Shown piece after piece: positions 1 to 10,444 of a stretch of DNA of 63,952 nucleotides. Positions within the stretch are counted from its first letter, which is position 1. Every line of letters starts with the position of its first letter. Source of the stretch: Alphaproteobacteria bacterium (GTDB taxonomy: Bacteria > Pseudomonadota > Alphaproteobacteria > CADEGL01). The stretch lies in the NCBI GenBank assembly GCA_026400755.1, contig JAPLOM010000002.1, positions 1 through 63,952 on the forward strand. Direction: 5' to 3'. The notes beneath the pieces are model-generated. The model did not search any database and was not told the origin of the DNA. It saw nothing but the letters and a program-made list of their open reading frames with translations. The translations under genes were made by a program, and so were the position numbers.

Positions 1-34
1 GCCGGTAGTATTGCAAAAGTTTCGCCGCGACATA

Positions 35-60
35 CAAAGGGGCCCGATCGGGCCCCTTTG
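35..60. terminator. Perfect 26-base palindrome, probable transcription terminator
   Basis: The two 13-base arms are exact reverse complements, GC-rich inside and flanked by A and T triplets, so RNA from either strand would fold into a strong hairpin ending in a short U run. It lies upstream of the phasin promoter and probably ends transcription of a gene left of the window. Only three U residues follow the stem, so termination strength is uncertain. Confidence 0.6.
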
Positions 61-129
61 CATGTCGGCGCTTCCCCTCGCTACTGGCCTGCTTTTGCTC
101 CGCCACACTGGCCGGTTTTTACTCCGCCG

Positions 130-159
130 TTGACAAGCCGGCGCCACGCCGCCTCTGAT
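130..159 (+). promoter_or_regulatory. Candidate sigma70-type promoter of the phasin gene
   Basis: A consensus -35 box TTGACA at 130-135 is followed after 18 bases by TCTGAT at 154-159, which matches four of six bases of the -10 consensus. Transcription would begin near 166, giving a leader of about 75 bases before the phasin start. The rest of 61-241 holds nothing else I can support. Confidence 0.4.
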
Positions 160-224
160 GAACGACCGCAACGCCGCTGCCGGGAACGCGAATCTCGCCC
201 GGCCGTTTGGCTTTCGGATTTCTT

Positions 225-233
225 GGGAAGGAG
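225..233 (+). promoter_or_regulatory. Shine-Dalgarno site fixing the phasin start
   Basis: GGGAAGGAG ends eight bases before the ATG at 242. An in-frame ATG at 158 has no such site, so 242 is preferred. Confidence 0.75.
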
Positions 234-241
234 CGAGTGAA

Positions 242-685
242 ATGACCGACACCACCGGCAAAAAGAATTCGGACAAGACCGCCCACGAGGCCGCCTGGGC
301 AGAACTGCCGTTCCGCGCACCCGCCGATATCGGCGACGTGATGGCGCTGGCGAAGACCAATCTGGAGCACTTCACCCGCGCGACCGACGCCATGCTGTCA
401 GGCATGAAGGAGTTGAACGAGGAGCTGGTGCGCTTCACGGGCAGCCAGTTGGATGCCAGTGCCGAGGCCGCGCGCTCGATCCTGTCCGCCGGCACGCCGA
501 CCGAAGCGCTGGGTCGTCATGTCGATTACGCACGCTCGGCGACGCAAGCCTATCTGAGCCAGGCCACCAAACTGTTCGAGGTCGCCGCGCGCGTCTCGCA
601 GACCGGCATGGAGGCCGCGCATGATGCGGCGCACCGCACCGTGAACGCGACCAAGGCGGCGGCCGAGAAGGCGGCCAAGAAGTAA
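242..685 (+). CDS. Phasin family protein
   Basis: This 147-residue protein is predicted to coat polyhydroxyalkanoate granules in the cytoplasm or act as a related granule-associated or stress protein. The sequence is almost entirely helix-forming, without signal peptide or membrane segment. A central amphipathic region (about residues 35-115) shows the Phasin_2 pattern, including LTKANLEH-like and SQATKLFEVAARV segments. The C-terminus is a lysine/alanine-rich tail (AAAEKAAKK), often seen in phasins and DNA-contacting granule proteins. The start at 242 is set by a strong ribosome-binding site. No PHA synthase is in the window, so the granule role comes from family knowledge only. Confidence 0.85.
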   Translation: MTDTTGKKNSDKTAHEAAWAELPFRAPADIGDVMALAKTNLEHFTRATDAMLSGMKELNEELVRFTGSQLDASAEAARSILSAGTPTEALGRHVDYARSATQAYLSQATKLFEVAARVSQTGMEAAHDAAHRTVNATKAAAEKAAKK

Positions 686-785
686 AGGTTTCGAGGCCGC
701 ACGACGCCTGAAACCCATCCTTGTCAAGCTTGCCACGCGGCTCCAAACGGCTAGCCTGCGCGCGTGACGTGATCGCGGAGGCGAA

Positions 786-3700
786 ATGCCGGCCCAACCT
801 GCCAAGCTCAAGGCCGAACTGATCGACCAAGTCGCCGCGCGCGCGCGGGCGGCTGCACCCAAAGGCGAAGCCGCTGCCGCCGAGCGGTTCGCGCGCTTCT
901 ACTACCAGGGCGTGGCGCCCGATCTTCTGTTGGAGCAGGAGGTCGACACCTTGGCCGCCGCGGCGCTCTCGCTCTGGCGCTTCGCGCAGAAACGCGGCGC
1001 CGGTGCGCCCAAGCTGCGCGTCTACAATCCCAACCAAGACGAACATGGCTGGAGCTCGACCCACACGGTCGTCGAGATCATCAACGACGACATGCCATTC
1101 ATCGTCGATTCGGTGGTGGCCTCTCTCAATCGCCAAGACCTGATCGTCCACCTTCTGATTCATCCCGTCATCCGCGTGTGCCGTGACAAGGATGGCAAGC
1201 TGGCCGAGGTGCTGGAGCGCGCGGCGAAGGATGGGTCCGACGAATCCGTCATCCATGTCGAGGTCAACCAGCGCGCGGGCCAGGCCGCGCTCGACGCCAT
1301 CCGGGACAATCTGCTCAAGGTCCTGGCCGAGGTGCGCGCCTCGGTCGAGGATTGGACGGCCATGCAGACGCGGATGAAGGCGGTGCTAAAGGATCTGGAC
1401 CGCACCCCGCCGCCGAGCGGCAAGGAATACCTGCGCATCGTGCCGGACTCGGGCTTGGGTCTATTGCGCAACGTGTCGGCCGAATCGAACGCGCGCCACG
1501 ACGTGCCGCTGACGCCAGAGGAATCCAGCAAGGCGCACGCCAAATCGCTTCTCATCATCACCAAGGCGGCCTCGCGCTCGACCGTCCACCGCGCGGTCTA
1601 CATGGATTACATCGGTATCCGCCAGTTTGACGCCAAGGGGGAGGTCGTGGGCGAGCGCCGCTTCGTCGGCCTCTTCACGTCGTCGGCCTACAGCCACATC
1701 CCGCGCGAAATTCCGCTGCTGCGCCGCAAGGTGCAGCAGGTGCTGGATCGCACCGGCTTCGCGCCCAACAGCCACAACGCCAAGGCTATCCTGCACATTC
1801 TGGAAAGCTATCCGCGCGACGAGCTGTTCCAGATCGGCGTCGGCGAGCTGTACGACACGGCCATGGGCATCCTCCATCTGGAGGAGCGCCAGCGCTTGCG
1901 CCTGTTCGTGCGCAAGGACGAATACGCGCGCTTCTATTCGTGCCTGGTCTATGTCCCGCGCGAGGCCTATTCGACTGAGTTGCGCCAGCGCATGGAACGC
2001 ATCCTGCGCGAGGAGTTGAAGGGCGAAAGCGTCGATTTCAACACCCACATTTCCGACGCGCCCATGGCGCGGGTGCACTACATCGTCCGCTCGGCCCACG
2101 GCGTGGCCGAGGATGTCGACGTGGCGGCCGTCGAGGCGCGGTTGGAATCCGCCGCGCGCCGCTGGTCCGACGACCTGGTCGATCATTTGGTCCAGCGGGT
2201 GGGCGAAGCGCGCGCGCACGAATTGTTCGACCGCTATCGCGACGCCTTTCCGCCCGGATACCAATACCGGTTCGACGCCGAGACGGGCGTGGCCGACATC
2301 GAGCGGGTCGAAGCGGTGCGCGCGGGTGCGCCCATCGCCATGAATCTCTATCGCCGGCCGGGCGCGGCCGAGGGCGAGCTGTTCTTCAAGATCTTCCACG
2401 CCGAATCGCCGCTCGCACTATCAGACGTGCTTCCCATGCTGGAGCATATGGGCTTGAGGGTCGTGGCTGAGCGCCCCTTCGAGATCATGGCCGGCGGTAC
2501 GGGTTCCATCTTCGCCCACGACTTCGAGATGACGGCGGCGGGCGCCGAGGTCGATCTGGGTGCCGTGCGCGCCAAGTTCCAGGATGCGTTCCAGCGCGTC
2601 TGGAGCGGGGAGGCCGAAAGCGACGGGCTCAACCGCCTGATCATGCGGGCGGGCTTCGACTGGCGCGAGGTCGTCATCCTTCGCACATATGTGCGCTATC
2701 TGCGCCAGGTGCGCGCGCCCTACAGCCAGGCGCTGGTCGAGGACACCTTGGCCAAGCACGCGTCCATCGGGCGGCTTCTGGTCAATCTGTTCGAGGCGCG
2801 GCTCGATCCCGATCGGGTCGATTCCAAGCGCGGCGACGGCATCGTGAAGGAGATCGAGGCGGCGCTGGACGGGGTGACCAGCCTGGAAGAGGACGGCATC
2901 CTCCGCCGCCTGCTCAACCTCATCTGCTGCACCCTGCGCACCAATTATTTCCAGCGCGATGGCAAGGGCGCACCCAAGCCCTATCTCTCGGTCAAGCTGG
3001 ATAGCCACAAGATCGACGATCTGCCGTTGCCGCGCCCGCTGGTGGAGATCTTCGTTTATTCCGCCCACATGGAAGGCGTGCATCTGCGCGGCGGCAAGGT
3101 GGCGCGCGGCGGCATTCGCTGGTCCGACCGTCGCGAGGATTTCCGCACCGAGATCTTGGGCCTGATGAAGGCCCAGATGGTGAAGAACGCGGTCATTGTG
3201 CCCGTGGGATCGAAGGGCGGCTTCGTCCTCAAGCGTCCGCCCGTAGAGGGTGGCCGCGAGGCGCTCCAAGCCGAGGTCGTGCGCTGCTATCAGACGCTGA
3301 TTCGCGGCATGCTGGATTTGACCGACAACCGCAAGGGCAAGGAGATCGTGCCGCCCGCGCGCGTCATGCGCCACGACGACGATGATCCCTATCTGGTCGT
3401 GGCCGCCGACAAGGGCACGGCCACCTTTTCCGACATCGCCAACGCGCTGGCGCGCGAATACGGCTTCTGGCTGGACGACGCCTTCGCCTCTGGCGGCTCC
3501 GCCGGCTACGACCACAAGGAAATGGCCATCACCGCGCGGGGCGGTTGGGTCTCGGTCGAGCGCCATTTCCGCGAGATGGGCGTCAACGTCCAGAAGCAGG
3601 AATTCACCGCCGTCGGCGTGGGCGACATGTCGGGCGACGTCTTCGGCAATGGTGCCCTGCGCTCGGATCGCATGAAGCTGATGGCCGCCTTCAACCACCT

Positions 3701-5498
3701 GCATATCTTCGTCGATCCCGATCCCGATCCGGTCAAGAGCTTCGCCGAGCGCACGCGGCTGTTCGCCCTGCCGCGTTCGAGCTGGAACGACTACGACGCC
3801 AAGCTTCTGTCCAAGGGCGGCGCGGTCTACGGCCGCGATCTGAAATCGATCAAGCTGTCGCCCGAGGCCAAGGCTTGTCTCGGCATCACCAAGGATGCCG
3901 TCACCCCCAATGAATTGATGTCCGCCATCCTCAAGGCCCAGGTCGACCTGATCTGGTTCGGCGGCATCGGGACCTATGTGAAGGCGGCGGGCGAATCGCA
4001 TCTGGAGGTCGGCGACCGCGCCAACGACGGTCTCCGCGTGGACGGCAGACAGATCCGCGCCAAGGTGATCGGCGAGGGCGCCAATCTGGGCTGTACCCAG
4101 CGCGGCCGCATCGAATACGCGCTGACGGGCGGCAAGCTCAACACCGATGCCATCGACAATTCCGGCGGCGTCGACTGCTCGGACCACGAGGTCAACATCA
4201 AGATCCTCATGGGCCCGGTCGTCTCCGAAGGCGACATGACCATGAAGCAGCGCGACGCGTTGCTGGTGAAGATGACCGACGAGGTCGCCGACCTGGTGCT
4301 GAAGGACAACTATCAGCAGACCCAGGCCATCTCGATCATGGAATCGCGCGCGCAGGAAATTTTGGATCAACAGGCACGCATGATGACCAGCCTGGAGCGC
4401 GAAGGTCGCCTCGACCGCGCTATCGAATTTCTGCCTGACGAGGAAACCATTGGCCGCCGCCGCGCCGTAAACCTCGGCCTGACACGGCCCGAGATCGCGG
4501 TGATGCTGGCCTACGGCAAGATCGCGCTCTACGGCGATCTGCTCGAATCGAACCTACCCGACGATCCGTTGTTGTTCGACGATTTGGTGGCCTATTTCCC
4601 CAAGCCGCTGCACGAGCTGCGTGAGGCGCTGGAAAAACACGGGCTGCGCCGCGAGATCGTCGCCGAGGTGGTGACCAACAGTGTGATCAACCGCGTGGGT
4701 GCGTCGTTCGTTCACGACGCGCAGGAACGCACGGGGCTGAGCGCCGCGGACGTTGCGCGCGCCTACACCATCACCCGCGACGCCTTTGATATTCGCGGCC
4801 TATGGCGGCCGATCGAGAAGCTGGACGACAAGGTGCCGGCCTCGTTGCAGATCGAGATGATGCGCGACGTGGGCCGGCTGATGGAGCGCTCGATCTACTG
4901 GTTCCTGCGCAACGGCACCCATCCGCTCGACGTGGCGGCGACCGCGGCTGCCTTCCGCCCGGGCATCACCGCGCTCGCGCGCGGATTAGACGGCGTGCTG
5001 ACGCCCGAGCGCGATGCGCGTTACCACGCCCACGCCCAACGGTTGGTGAAGGCCGGCGTGCTCGAAGACTTGGCGCGCCGCGTGGCGTGCCTGGAGGAGA
5101 TGGGCTCGGCTTGCGACATGGTGCGGATCGCGCGTCTGACGCAGCAGCGCATCGAGACGGCGGCCGAGGTTTATTTCGCCCTCGGTGCGCGCATCGGCTT
5201 CGAATGGCTACGCGATGCGGCCCGCGCCATGAAGACCGAAACGGCCTGGCAGAAAAGCGCGGTCGATGCGGTGATCGACGACCTGCGCGGCCAGCAGGCC
5301 GATCTGACCGTGAAGGCGCTGGGCGAGGGTGGCACTGACGCCAGCGCCAAGGCCTCCGTCGAGGCGATGCTGGCCAATCGTGCCCATGCGCTGAAGCGCG
5401 TGGACGCGCTGCTGGCGGAATTCAAGGCGGCGCCTGCGGTGGACATGGCCATGCTGGCGGTTGCCAGCCGCCGCCTGCGCACCTTGGCGGGCGGCTGA
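786..5498 (+). CDS. gdhB: NAD-specific glutamate dehydrogenase, 180-kDa class
   Basis: This cytoplasmic enzyme oxidatively deaminates L-glutamate to 2-oxoglutarate and ammonia with NAD, usually catabolically. Its 1570 residues match the large bacterial class (about 1600). The first 700 or so residues hold the ACT-like regulatory region. The catalytic core is visible as GGIRWSDRREDFRTEI (near residue 775), VGSKGGFVLK (near 810, with the substrate-binding lysine) and GVGDMSGDVFGNG (near 945, dinucleotide-binding region). The C-terminal helical domain follows, including KDNYQQTQAISIMES. The ATG at 786 has GGAG about seven bases upstream. It lies 100 bases after the phasin gene and 10 bases before the MFS gene, probably co-transcribed with the latter. 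The symbol follows Pseudomonas use; Caulobacter calls the homologue gdhZ. Confidence 0.95.
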   Translation: MPAQPAKLKAELIDQVAARARAAAPKGEAAAAERFARFYYQGVAPDLLLEQEVDTLAAAALSLWRFAQKRGAGAPKLRVYNPNQDEHGWSSTHTVVEIINDDMPFIVDSVVASLNRQDLIVHLLIHPVIRVCRDKDGKLAEVLERAAKDGSDESVIHVEVNQRAGQAALDAIRDNLLKVLAEVRASVEDWTAMQTRMKAVLKDLDRTPPPSGKEYLRIVPDSGLGLLRNVSAESNARHDVPLTPEESSKAHAKSLLIITKAASRSTVHRAVYMDYIGIRQFDAKGEVVGERRFVGLFTSSAYSHIPREIPLLRRKVQQVLDRTGFAPNSHNAKAILHILESYPRDELFQIGVGELYDTAMGILHLEERQRLRLFVRKDEYARFYSCLVYVPREAYSTELRQRMERILREELKGESVDFNTHISDAPMARVHYIVRSAHGVAEDVDVAAVEARLESAARRWSDDLVDHLVQRVGEARAHELFDRYRDAFPPGYQYRFDAETGVADIERVEAVRAGAPIAMNLYRRPGAAEGELFFKIFHAESPLALSDVLPMLEHMGLRVVAERPFEIMAGGTGSIFAHDFEMTAAGAEVDLGAVRAKFQDAFQRVWSGEAESDGLNRLIMRAGFDWREVVILRTYVRYLRQVRAPYSQALVEDTLAKHASIGRLLVNLFEARLDPDRVDSKRGDGIVKEIEAALDGVTSLEEDGILRRLLNLICCTLRTNYFQRDGKGAPKPYLSVKLDSHKIDDLPLPRPLVEIFVYSAHMEGVHLRGGKVARGGIRWSDRREDFRTEILGLMKAQMVKNAVIVPVGSKGGFVLKRPPVEGGREALQAEVVRCYQTLIRGMLDLTDNRKGKEIVPPARVMRHDDDDPYLVVAADKGTATFSDIANALAREYGFWLDDAFASGGSAGYDHKEMAITARGGWVSVERHFREMGVNVQKQEFTAVGVGDMSGDVFGNGALRSDRMKLMAAFNHLHIFVDPDPDPVKSFAERTRLFALPRSSWNDYDAKLLSKGGAVYGRDLKSIKLSPEAKACLGITKDAVTPNELMSAILKAQVDLIWFGGIGTYVKAAGESHLEVGDRANDGLRVDGRQIRAKVIGEGANLGCTQRGRIEYALTGGKLNTDAIDNSGGVDCSDHEVNIKILMGPVVSEGDMTMKQRDALLVKMTDEVADLVLKDNYQQTQAISIMESRAQEILDQQARMMTSLEREGRLDRAIEFLPDEETIGRRRAVNLGLTRPEIAVMLAYGKIALYGDLLESNLPDDPLLFDDLVAYFPKPLHELREALEKHGLRREIVAEVVTNSVINRVGASFVHDAQERTGLSAADVARAYTITRDAFDIRGLWRPIEKLDDKVPASLQIEMMRDVGRLMERSIYWFLRNGTHPLDVAATAAAFRPGITALARGLDGVLTPERDARYHAHAQRLVKAGVLEDLARRVACLEEMGSACDMVRIARLTQQRIETAAEVYFALGARIGFEWLRDAARAMKTETAWQKSAVDAVIDDLRGQQADLTVKALGEGGTDASAKASVEAMLANRAHALKRVDALLAEFKAAPAVDMAMLAVASRRLRTLAGG

Positions 5499-5508
5499 GG
5501 CATTCTCG

Positions 5509-6789
5509 ATGACCCACGCCGTCGGCGCCGGGCGCGCCTCGCCCAAGGCGCTGGTCGGCTGGTGCTTCTATGACTGGGCCAACTCGGCCTTCCCAACCAT
5601 CGTCGAGACCTTCGTGTTCTCGACCTATTTTGCCAAGGCCGTGGCGCCCGACATCGAGACCGGGACGGCGCTGTGGGGCTACGCACTCGCCCTAGCCGGC
5701 ATCACGGTCGCCCTGGCCGCGCCCTTCGTCGGTGCCATCGCGGATCGCTGTGGCGGACGAAAACCGTTTCTGGCCGTGTTCACCGTGATCCTGTCGCTGT
5801 GCGCGGCGGGCCTGTGGTTCGCCAAACCATCGCCGGACTACGTCTTGTGGACCTTGGCTTGCTTCGCCATCGGCACGGTGGCGTTCGAATTCGGCATGAC
5901 CTTCTACAACGCCATGCTGCCGGGCTTGGCCGATTCCAAGCGTCTGGGCCGGCTGTCGGGCTGGGGTTGGGGCACGGGCTATGCCGGCGGCCTGCTCGCG
6001 CTGGCCACCGTTTTGCTGCTGATCAAGACCGATCCGCCACTCTTCGGTTTGGATGCGGCATCGCAGGAACCGGTGCGCGCGGCCGGGTTGATCGTGGCCG
6101 TCTGGGTCGTAGTCTTCGCACTCCCGTTATTCCTGTGGACACCCGACCGGCGCGCCACGGGCGAGCCCTTTGGCCGCGCCATGCGGGACGGCGTGCGTCA
6201 CCTCTTTTCCACGCTGCGCGGCATCCGCCAGCACAAGCAGATCGCACGCTTCCTGTTCGCGCGCATGATCTACATGGATGGGCTCAACACCGTGTTCGCC
6301 TTCGGCAGCATCTATGCCGCCGGCAGCTTTAGCATGAGCTTCGAGGAAATCCTAGCTTTCGGCATCGCGATCAACGTGACCGCGGGCCTGGGCGCCGCGG
6401 GCTTCGCCTGGATCGACGATTGGATCGGGCCCAAGCGCACTATCGTCCTGGCCTTGCTCGGGCTGATAGGCTTTGGCGCCGCGCTTCTCGTGGTCGAGAG
6501 CAAGCTCGCGTTCTTCATCCTGGGTACCGGGCTTGGGTTGTTCTTCGGCCCAGCCCAGGCCGCCAGCCGCTCGCTGATGGCGCATATGAGCCCGCCGGGC
6601 CAAGAGGCCGAGATGTTCGGCCTCTACGCCTTCACCGGCCGCGCCACAGCCTTTATCGGCCCGCTGTTGTTTGGCTGGGCCACCATCGCGCTGGAAAGCC
6701 AGCGCGCCGGCATGGCGACCGCGCTCGGCCTCGTGATCCTAGGCTTACTGTTGTTTCTGCCGGTGCGCGCGCCAAAACGCGTGCGCTGA
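5509..6789 (+). CDS. UMF1 (Atg22-like) MFS transporter
   Basis: A 426-residue inner-membrane transporter with about 12 hydrophobic segments. The N-terminal GWCFYDWANSAFPT motif (about residues 16-29) is the hallmark of the UMF1/Atg22 branch. The loop after the second segment carries the MFS signature as GAIADRCGGRKPF. The substrate cannot be read from sequence; yeast Atg22 exports amino acids from the vacuole, which would fit the adjacent glutamate dehydrogenase, but that link is inference. An in-frame TTG at 5461 would overlap the preceding gene, so the ATG at 5509 is preferred. It converges on purH with only six bases between the two stop codons and no visible hairpin. Confidence 0.85.
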   Translation: MTHAVGAGRASPKALVGWCFYDWANSAFPTIVETFVFSTYFAKAVAPDIETGTALWGYALALAGITVALAAPFVGAIADRCGGRKPFLAVFTVILSLCAAGLWFAKPSPDYVLWTLACFAIGTVAFEFGMTFYNAMLPGLADSKRLGRLSGWGWGTGYAGGLLALATVLLLIKTDPPLFGLDAASQEPVRAAGLIVAVWVVVFALPLFLWTPDRRATGEPFGRAMRDGVRHLFSTLRGIRQHKQIARFLFARMIYMDGLNTVFAFGSIYAAGSFSMSFEEILAFGIAINVTAGLGAAGFAWIDDWIGPKRTIVLALLGLIGFGAALLVVESKLAFFILGTGLGLFFGPAQAASRSLMAHMSPPGQEAEMFGLYAFTGRATAFIGPLLFGWATIALESQRAGMATALGLVILGLLLFLPVRAPKRVR

Positions 6790-6795
6790 GCCTGC

Positions 6796-8376
6796 TTAAT
6801 GCCGGAAGTGCCGCACGCCGGTGAACACCATGGCCAGGCCGCGTTCGTCGGCGGCGGCGATCACTTCGTTGTCGCGCACCGAGCCTCCGGGCTGGATCAC
6901 GGCGGTGACACCCGCTTCCGCCGCGGCGATCAAACCATCGGGGAAGGGGAAGAACGCGTCGGACGCGACCACCGAGTTCTTCGCGCGACTTTCCTTTTCG
7001 CCCGCGGCTTCCGACGCCAGACGCGCTTTCTCCGCCGCCATGCGGCTCGAATCCACCCGGCTCATCTGGCCCGCGCCGATGCCGACCGTGGCGCCGTCCT
7101 TGGCATAGACGATGGCGTTCGACTTGACGTGCTTGCAGATCGAGAAGGCGAACAGAAGATCGTCCAGCTCTTTCGCGCTCGGCGCGCGCTTGGTCACGGT
7201 CTTAAGGCTTTCGCGCGTTACACGCCCATTGTCGCGTACCTGGACTAGATAGCCGCCGGCCAAGGTGCGCACCGTGCGCGACGGTGCCGCCGGATCGGGC
7301 ATCGTGCCGGTCTCGAGCAAGCGCAGGTTCTTCTTGTCCGTCAGGACAGCGCGTGCGCCCTCGTCATAGGCGGGAGCGATCACCACCTCGGCGAACAATT
7401 TCGCAATAGCTTCGGCCGTCTCGCGGTCGAGCGTGCAGTTAACCGCGACAATGCCGCCGAAAGCGCTGACCGGATCGCACGCTAGCGCGCGCGCATAGGC
7501 GGGTGGCAGGGTGTCGCCGATGGCCACGCCGCACGGGTTGGCGTGCTTCACGATCACCACGGCGGGGCGCGCGAACTCGGCCACCAACTCGAAGGCAGCG
7601 TCGGCGTCGTTCAGATTGTTGTAGCTCAGCTCCTTACCTTGAAGCTGCTTGGCCGTGCCCACGCCGGGCCGTGCATCGCCGCCCAGATAGAAGGCGGCGC
7701 CCTGGTGCGGGTTCTCGCCGTAGCGCATGAGCTGGGCGCGGGTGCCGGACAGGACCAGGCGCTCGGGGAACGCCTCGCCCTCTTGTTTGGCGAACCAATC
7801 CGAAATGGCGGCGTCATAGGCGCCCGTACGCGCATAGGCCTTGGCGGCCAGCTTGCGCCGCAACGCCAGCGTTGTGGCGCCGTCATGGGCGTCCATCTCG
7901 GCGCGCACGGTGGCCAGATCCGCGGGCTCGACGACGACCGCGACGAAATCGTGGTTCTTGGAGGCGCCGCGGATAAGCGCCGGGCCGCCGATGTCGATAT
8001 TCTCGATGCAATCCTCGAAGGATGCGCCACGCGCGACCGTGGCTTCGAACGGATAAAGATTCACGACCAAGAGGTCGATCGGCGCGATCTTGTGCTTGGC
8101 CAGGGCGTCGGTGTGCGCGGCGAGGTCGCGTCGCGCCAGCAAACCGCCGTGAATGGTCGGATGCAGTGTTTTCACGCGGCCGTCCAGCATCTCGGGGAAG
8201 CCCGTATGGTCCGAGACGTCCTTCACGGGCACGCCGGCCTCGGCCAACGCCTTGGCGGTGCCGCCGGTCGACAGAAGCTCCACGCCCTTGCCGGCCAGAT
8301 AGCGGCCGAACTCGACCAGGCCGGTCTTGTCGGAAACGGAGAGAAGGGCACGGCGAATCGGAACCAGGTTCGTCAT
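6796..8376 (-). CDS. purH: Bifunctional AICAR transformylase / IMP cyclohydrolase
   Basis: PurH catalyses the last two steps of de novo purine synthesis: formylation of AICAR with 10-formyltetrahydrofolate, then ring closure to IMP. The 526 residues match the family. The N-terminal MGS-like cyclohydrolase domain (about 1-200) contains [14 protein letters not shown] and [15 protein letters not shown]. The transformylase domain contains [14 protein letters not shown] with the catalytic Lys-His pair, and later [10 protein letters not shown]. It ends with the family-typical GVRHFRH. The gene lies 49 bases downstream of the WbpM-like gene on the same strand and marks the housekeeping edge of the glycan locus. 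Whether it has its own promoter is not clear. Confidence 0.97.
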   Translation of the reverse strand: MTNLVPIRRALLSVSDKTGLVEFGRYLAGKGVELLSTGGTAKALAEAGVPVKDVSDHTGFPEMLDGRVKTLHPTIHGGLLARRDLAAHTDALAKHKIAPIDLLVVNLYPFEATVARGASFEDCIENIDIGGPALIRGASKNHDFVAVVVEPADLATVRAEMDAHDGATTLALRRKLAAKAYARTGAYDAAISDWFAKQEGEAFPERLVLSGTRAQLMRYGENPHQGAAFYLGGDARPGVGTAKQLQGKELSYNNLNDADAAFELVAEFARPAVVIVKHANPCGVAIGDTLPPAYARALACDPVSAFGGIVAVNCTLDRETAEAIAKLFAEVVIAPAYDEGARAVLTDKKNLRLLETGTMPDPAAPSRTVRTLAGGYLVQVRDNGRVTRESLKTVTKRAPSAKELDDLLFAFSICKHVKSNAIVYAKDGATVGIGAGQMSRVDSSRMAAEKARLASEAAGEKESRAKNSVVASDAFFPFPDGLIAAAEAGVTAVIQPGGSVRDNEVIAAADERGLAMVFTGVRHFRH

Positions 8377-8425
8377 GGAAATCGTCGCTCTTTCGGATAG
8401 ACGGACATGGACGTGAAGTTGGAAA

Positions 8426-10348
8426 TCACCGCGCCGCTGCCGCAGGAGGCGAGGAGGAATTGGTCAGCCGTCCTTCCGGCACCAGTCGCGTCAGGATCGC
8501 GACAGCCTGTGCCGTGCGGCCTTGCGATGCGGCCTCGGCCAATTCATCCATGGCGCGCGAGAGGAAGGCGTGGTCCACCGCGCGCGGCGCAGCCAGAAGG
8601 ATGCCGTTGCGGTCGGTCGGGATCGGCCGTTCGGCGTCGTGCAAAAGCTCTTCGTACAGTTTCTCACCCGGACGCAGGCCGGTGAAGCGGACCTGAATAT
8701 CGTGATCGGGGCGCAGGCCCGACAGGCGGATCATCTGGCGCGCCAGATCGGCGATCTTCACCGGCTCGCCCATGTCGAGGACGTAGATTTTACCGGAATC
8801 CGTGATCGCGCCGAGGCCCAGCGCGGTGGCTTGCAAGACCAACTCGACAGCCTCGTGGGTGGTCATGAAATAGCGCGTGATCTCCGGATGGGTCACGGTC
8901 ACCGGCCCGCCTGTCGCAATCTGGCGCTGGAACAGCGGCACGACCGAGCCCGTCGAACCCAGCACGTTGCCGAAGCGCACGGTCAGGAAGCGCGTGCCAC
9001 CCTCGCGTTGGGCGTCGACCAAGTCGAGGGCCTGACAATAGCTTTCGGCCACACGCTTAGTCGCACCCATCACGTTGGTCGGATTCACGGCCTTGTCGGT
9101 CGAAATCAACATCATGGCGCGTACGCCTGCCGCGCGGCAGGCATCGGCCACGTTGCGCGTGCCGACGGCGTTGGTCATCACGCCTTCGACTGCATTGGTC
9201 TCGACCAGCGGCACGTGCTTCAGCGCGGCGGCGTGGAAGACCAACTCGGGTTTGGCCTCGGCCATGGCGCGTGCGGTGGCTTCACGGTCGCGCACGTCGC
9301 ACAAAACGGCCGCTCGCGGCACATTCGGCGCACGCTCGCTCGTTTCCTGGTCGATCAGATAAAGATTGTATTCGCCGTTATCGAGCAGGGTCAGGTGCGA
9401 AGGGCAGAAATCGGCGATCTGGCGCACCAGTTGGCTGCCGATCGTGCCGCCCGCGCCGGTCACCATGACGCGCCGGCCGGCGATCAGCGCGCGCATGCCG
9501 TCGCGGTCCAGCGCGGCCTGCGGCCGGCCCAGCAGGTCTTCGATCGCGACGGGCCGGATTTCGACGTCGTCGGCTGTGCCGGATTTCAAATCGGTCAGGC
9601 GCGGCAGGCGCGCCAGCGTCATGCCGTTGGCCGAGGCCGCTTCCAGCAACGCCCGCATGCGCGCGCCGTCGAAACCGTCCGCGGTCACGACCAGCCGCTG
9701 TGGCCGCGTACCGTTGCGCGCCAAATGCTGCACGCTGTCGGCCAGTGCCTCCAGCCCGCCCATCACGGGCACGCCGTGGATGCGGCGGCCGATGCGCGTA
9801 CCCTTGTCGTCGATGATGCCGACGACGCGGTAGCCGGCGCCGGGCCGATGGCGCGTCGCGCGGATGAACAACTCGGTTCCATCGCCCGCGCCCACCATCA
9901 GCACGGGCACGCGCCGGTGGCCGTCGCGCACCAGGACTGCCTCGACGCTGCGGTCCTTGAAGATGCGGTAGAGAATGCGCGGCCCGCCGAGGAGCGCCAG
10001 CAGCACGAACCAGTTGATGACGAGCAACGAGCGTGGCAGGTCCTGCAGCCGGGTCAGCAGGAACATGAGCGGCAGGAAAACCAGGCTGGCCAGGGTAACG
10101 GCTTTGGCGATGCCCAGGATGTCGTCGAGCGAGGCATAGCGCCAAATGCCGCGATAGAGGCCCATGGAGGCGAAGACCGCGCCGCAGACGGCGGTAAACA
10201 GGGCGGTCCAGAGCAGGATCGAATCGGTGGGATATGTCTCGACGTTTTCGCCCAGGCGCAGATACAGCGCCACGACGAAGGACAGCGCGGCCATGACCAC
10301 GTCGTGGAAAAAGGCGATACGGGCGCGGCTGATGCGGATCGGCTTCAT
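8426..10348 (-). CDS. Membrane-bound nucleotide-sugar dehydratase (WbpM/PglF/CapD type)
   Basis: Predicted UDP-GlcNAc 4,6-dehydratase providing a UDP-4-keto-6-deoxy sugar, usually precursor of the first, lipid-linked residue. Of 640 residues, the first 130 or so form four membrane segments, followed by a Rossmann-like domain and then the SDR domain from about 290 ([17 protein letters not shown]). The usual YxxxK is replaced by VMGATK near 426, with Met for Tyr, as is normal for the long membrane-anchored members. The ATG at 10348 is chosen because it directly precedes the first membrane helix; a start at 10414 would add an arginine-rich leader. It pairs logically with the WecA-like transferase just upstream, like WbpM with WbpL. 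An alternative is a C-3/C-5 epimerase relative. Confidence 0.9.
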   Translation of the reverse strand: MKPIRISRARIAFFHDVVMAALSFVVALYLRLGENVETYPTDSILLWTALFTAVCGAVFASMGLYRGIWRYASLDDILGIAKAVTLASLVFLPLMFLLTRLQDLPRSLLVINWFVLLALLGGPRILYRIFKDRSVEAVLVRDGHRRVPVLMVGAGDGTELFIRATRHRPGAGYRVVGIIDDKGTRIGRRIHGVPVMGGLEALADSVQHLARNGTRPQRLVVTADGFDGARMRALLEAASANGMTLARLPRLTDLKSGTADDVEIRPVAIEDLLGRPQAALDRDGMRALIAGRRVMVTGAGGTIGSQLVRQIADFCPSHLTLLDNGEYNLYLIDQETSERAPNVPRAAVLCDVRDREATARAMAEAKPELVFHAAALKHVPLVETNAVEGVMTNAVGTRNVADACRAAGVRAMMLISTDKAVNPTNVMGATKRVAESYCQALDLVDAQREGGTRFLTVRFGNVLGSTGSVVPLFQRQIATGGPVTVTHPEITRYFMTTHEAVELVLQATALGLGAITDSGKIYVLDMGEPVKIADLARQMIRLSGLRPDHDIQVRFTGLRPGEKLYEELLHDAERPIPTDRNGILLAAPRAVDHAFLSRAMDELAEAASQGRTAQAVAILTRLVPEGRLTNSSSPPAAAAR

Positions 10349-10444
10349 CCGTTCTTCAGGGCTGCTGCGAACAGGGTGGCGGCGCGGGCGCGCGGACCAT
10401 GGCGACCATAGCATAGGGGCCGGAAAACCATAATCCGCGGTGGT

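Noticed and set aside
2421-4370. Long open frame of 649 codons on the minus strand
   Set aside because: It lies fully antisense to the glutamate dehydrogenase gene, is rich in His/Asp/Gly as expected of the GC-rich reverse frame, and shows no family motif.
8522-10411. Open frame of 629 codons on the plus strand
   Set aside because: Antisense shadow of the WbpM-like gene, without any recognisable domain.
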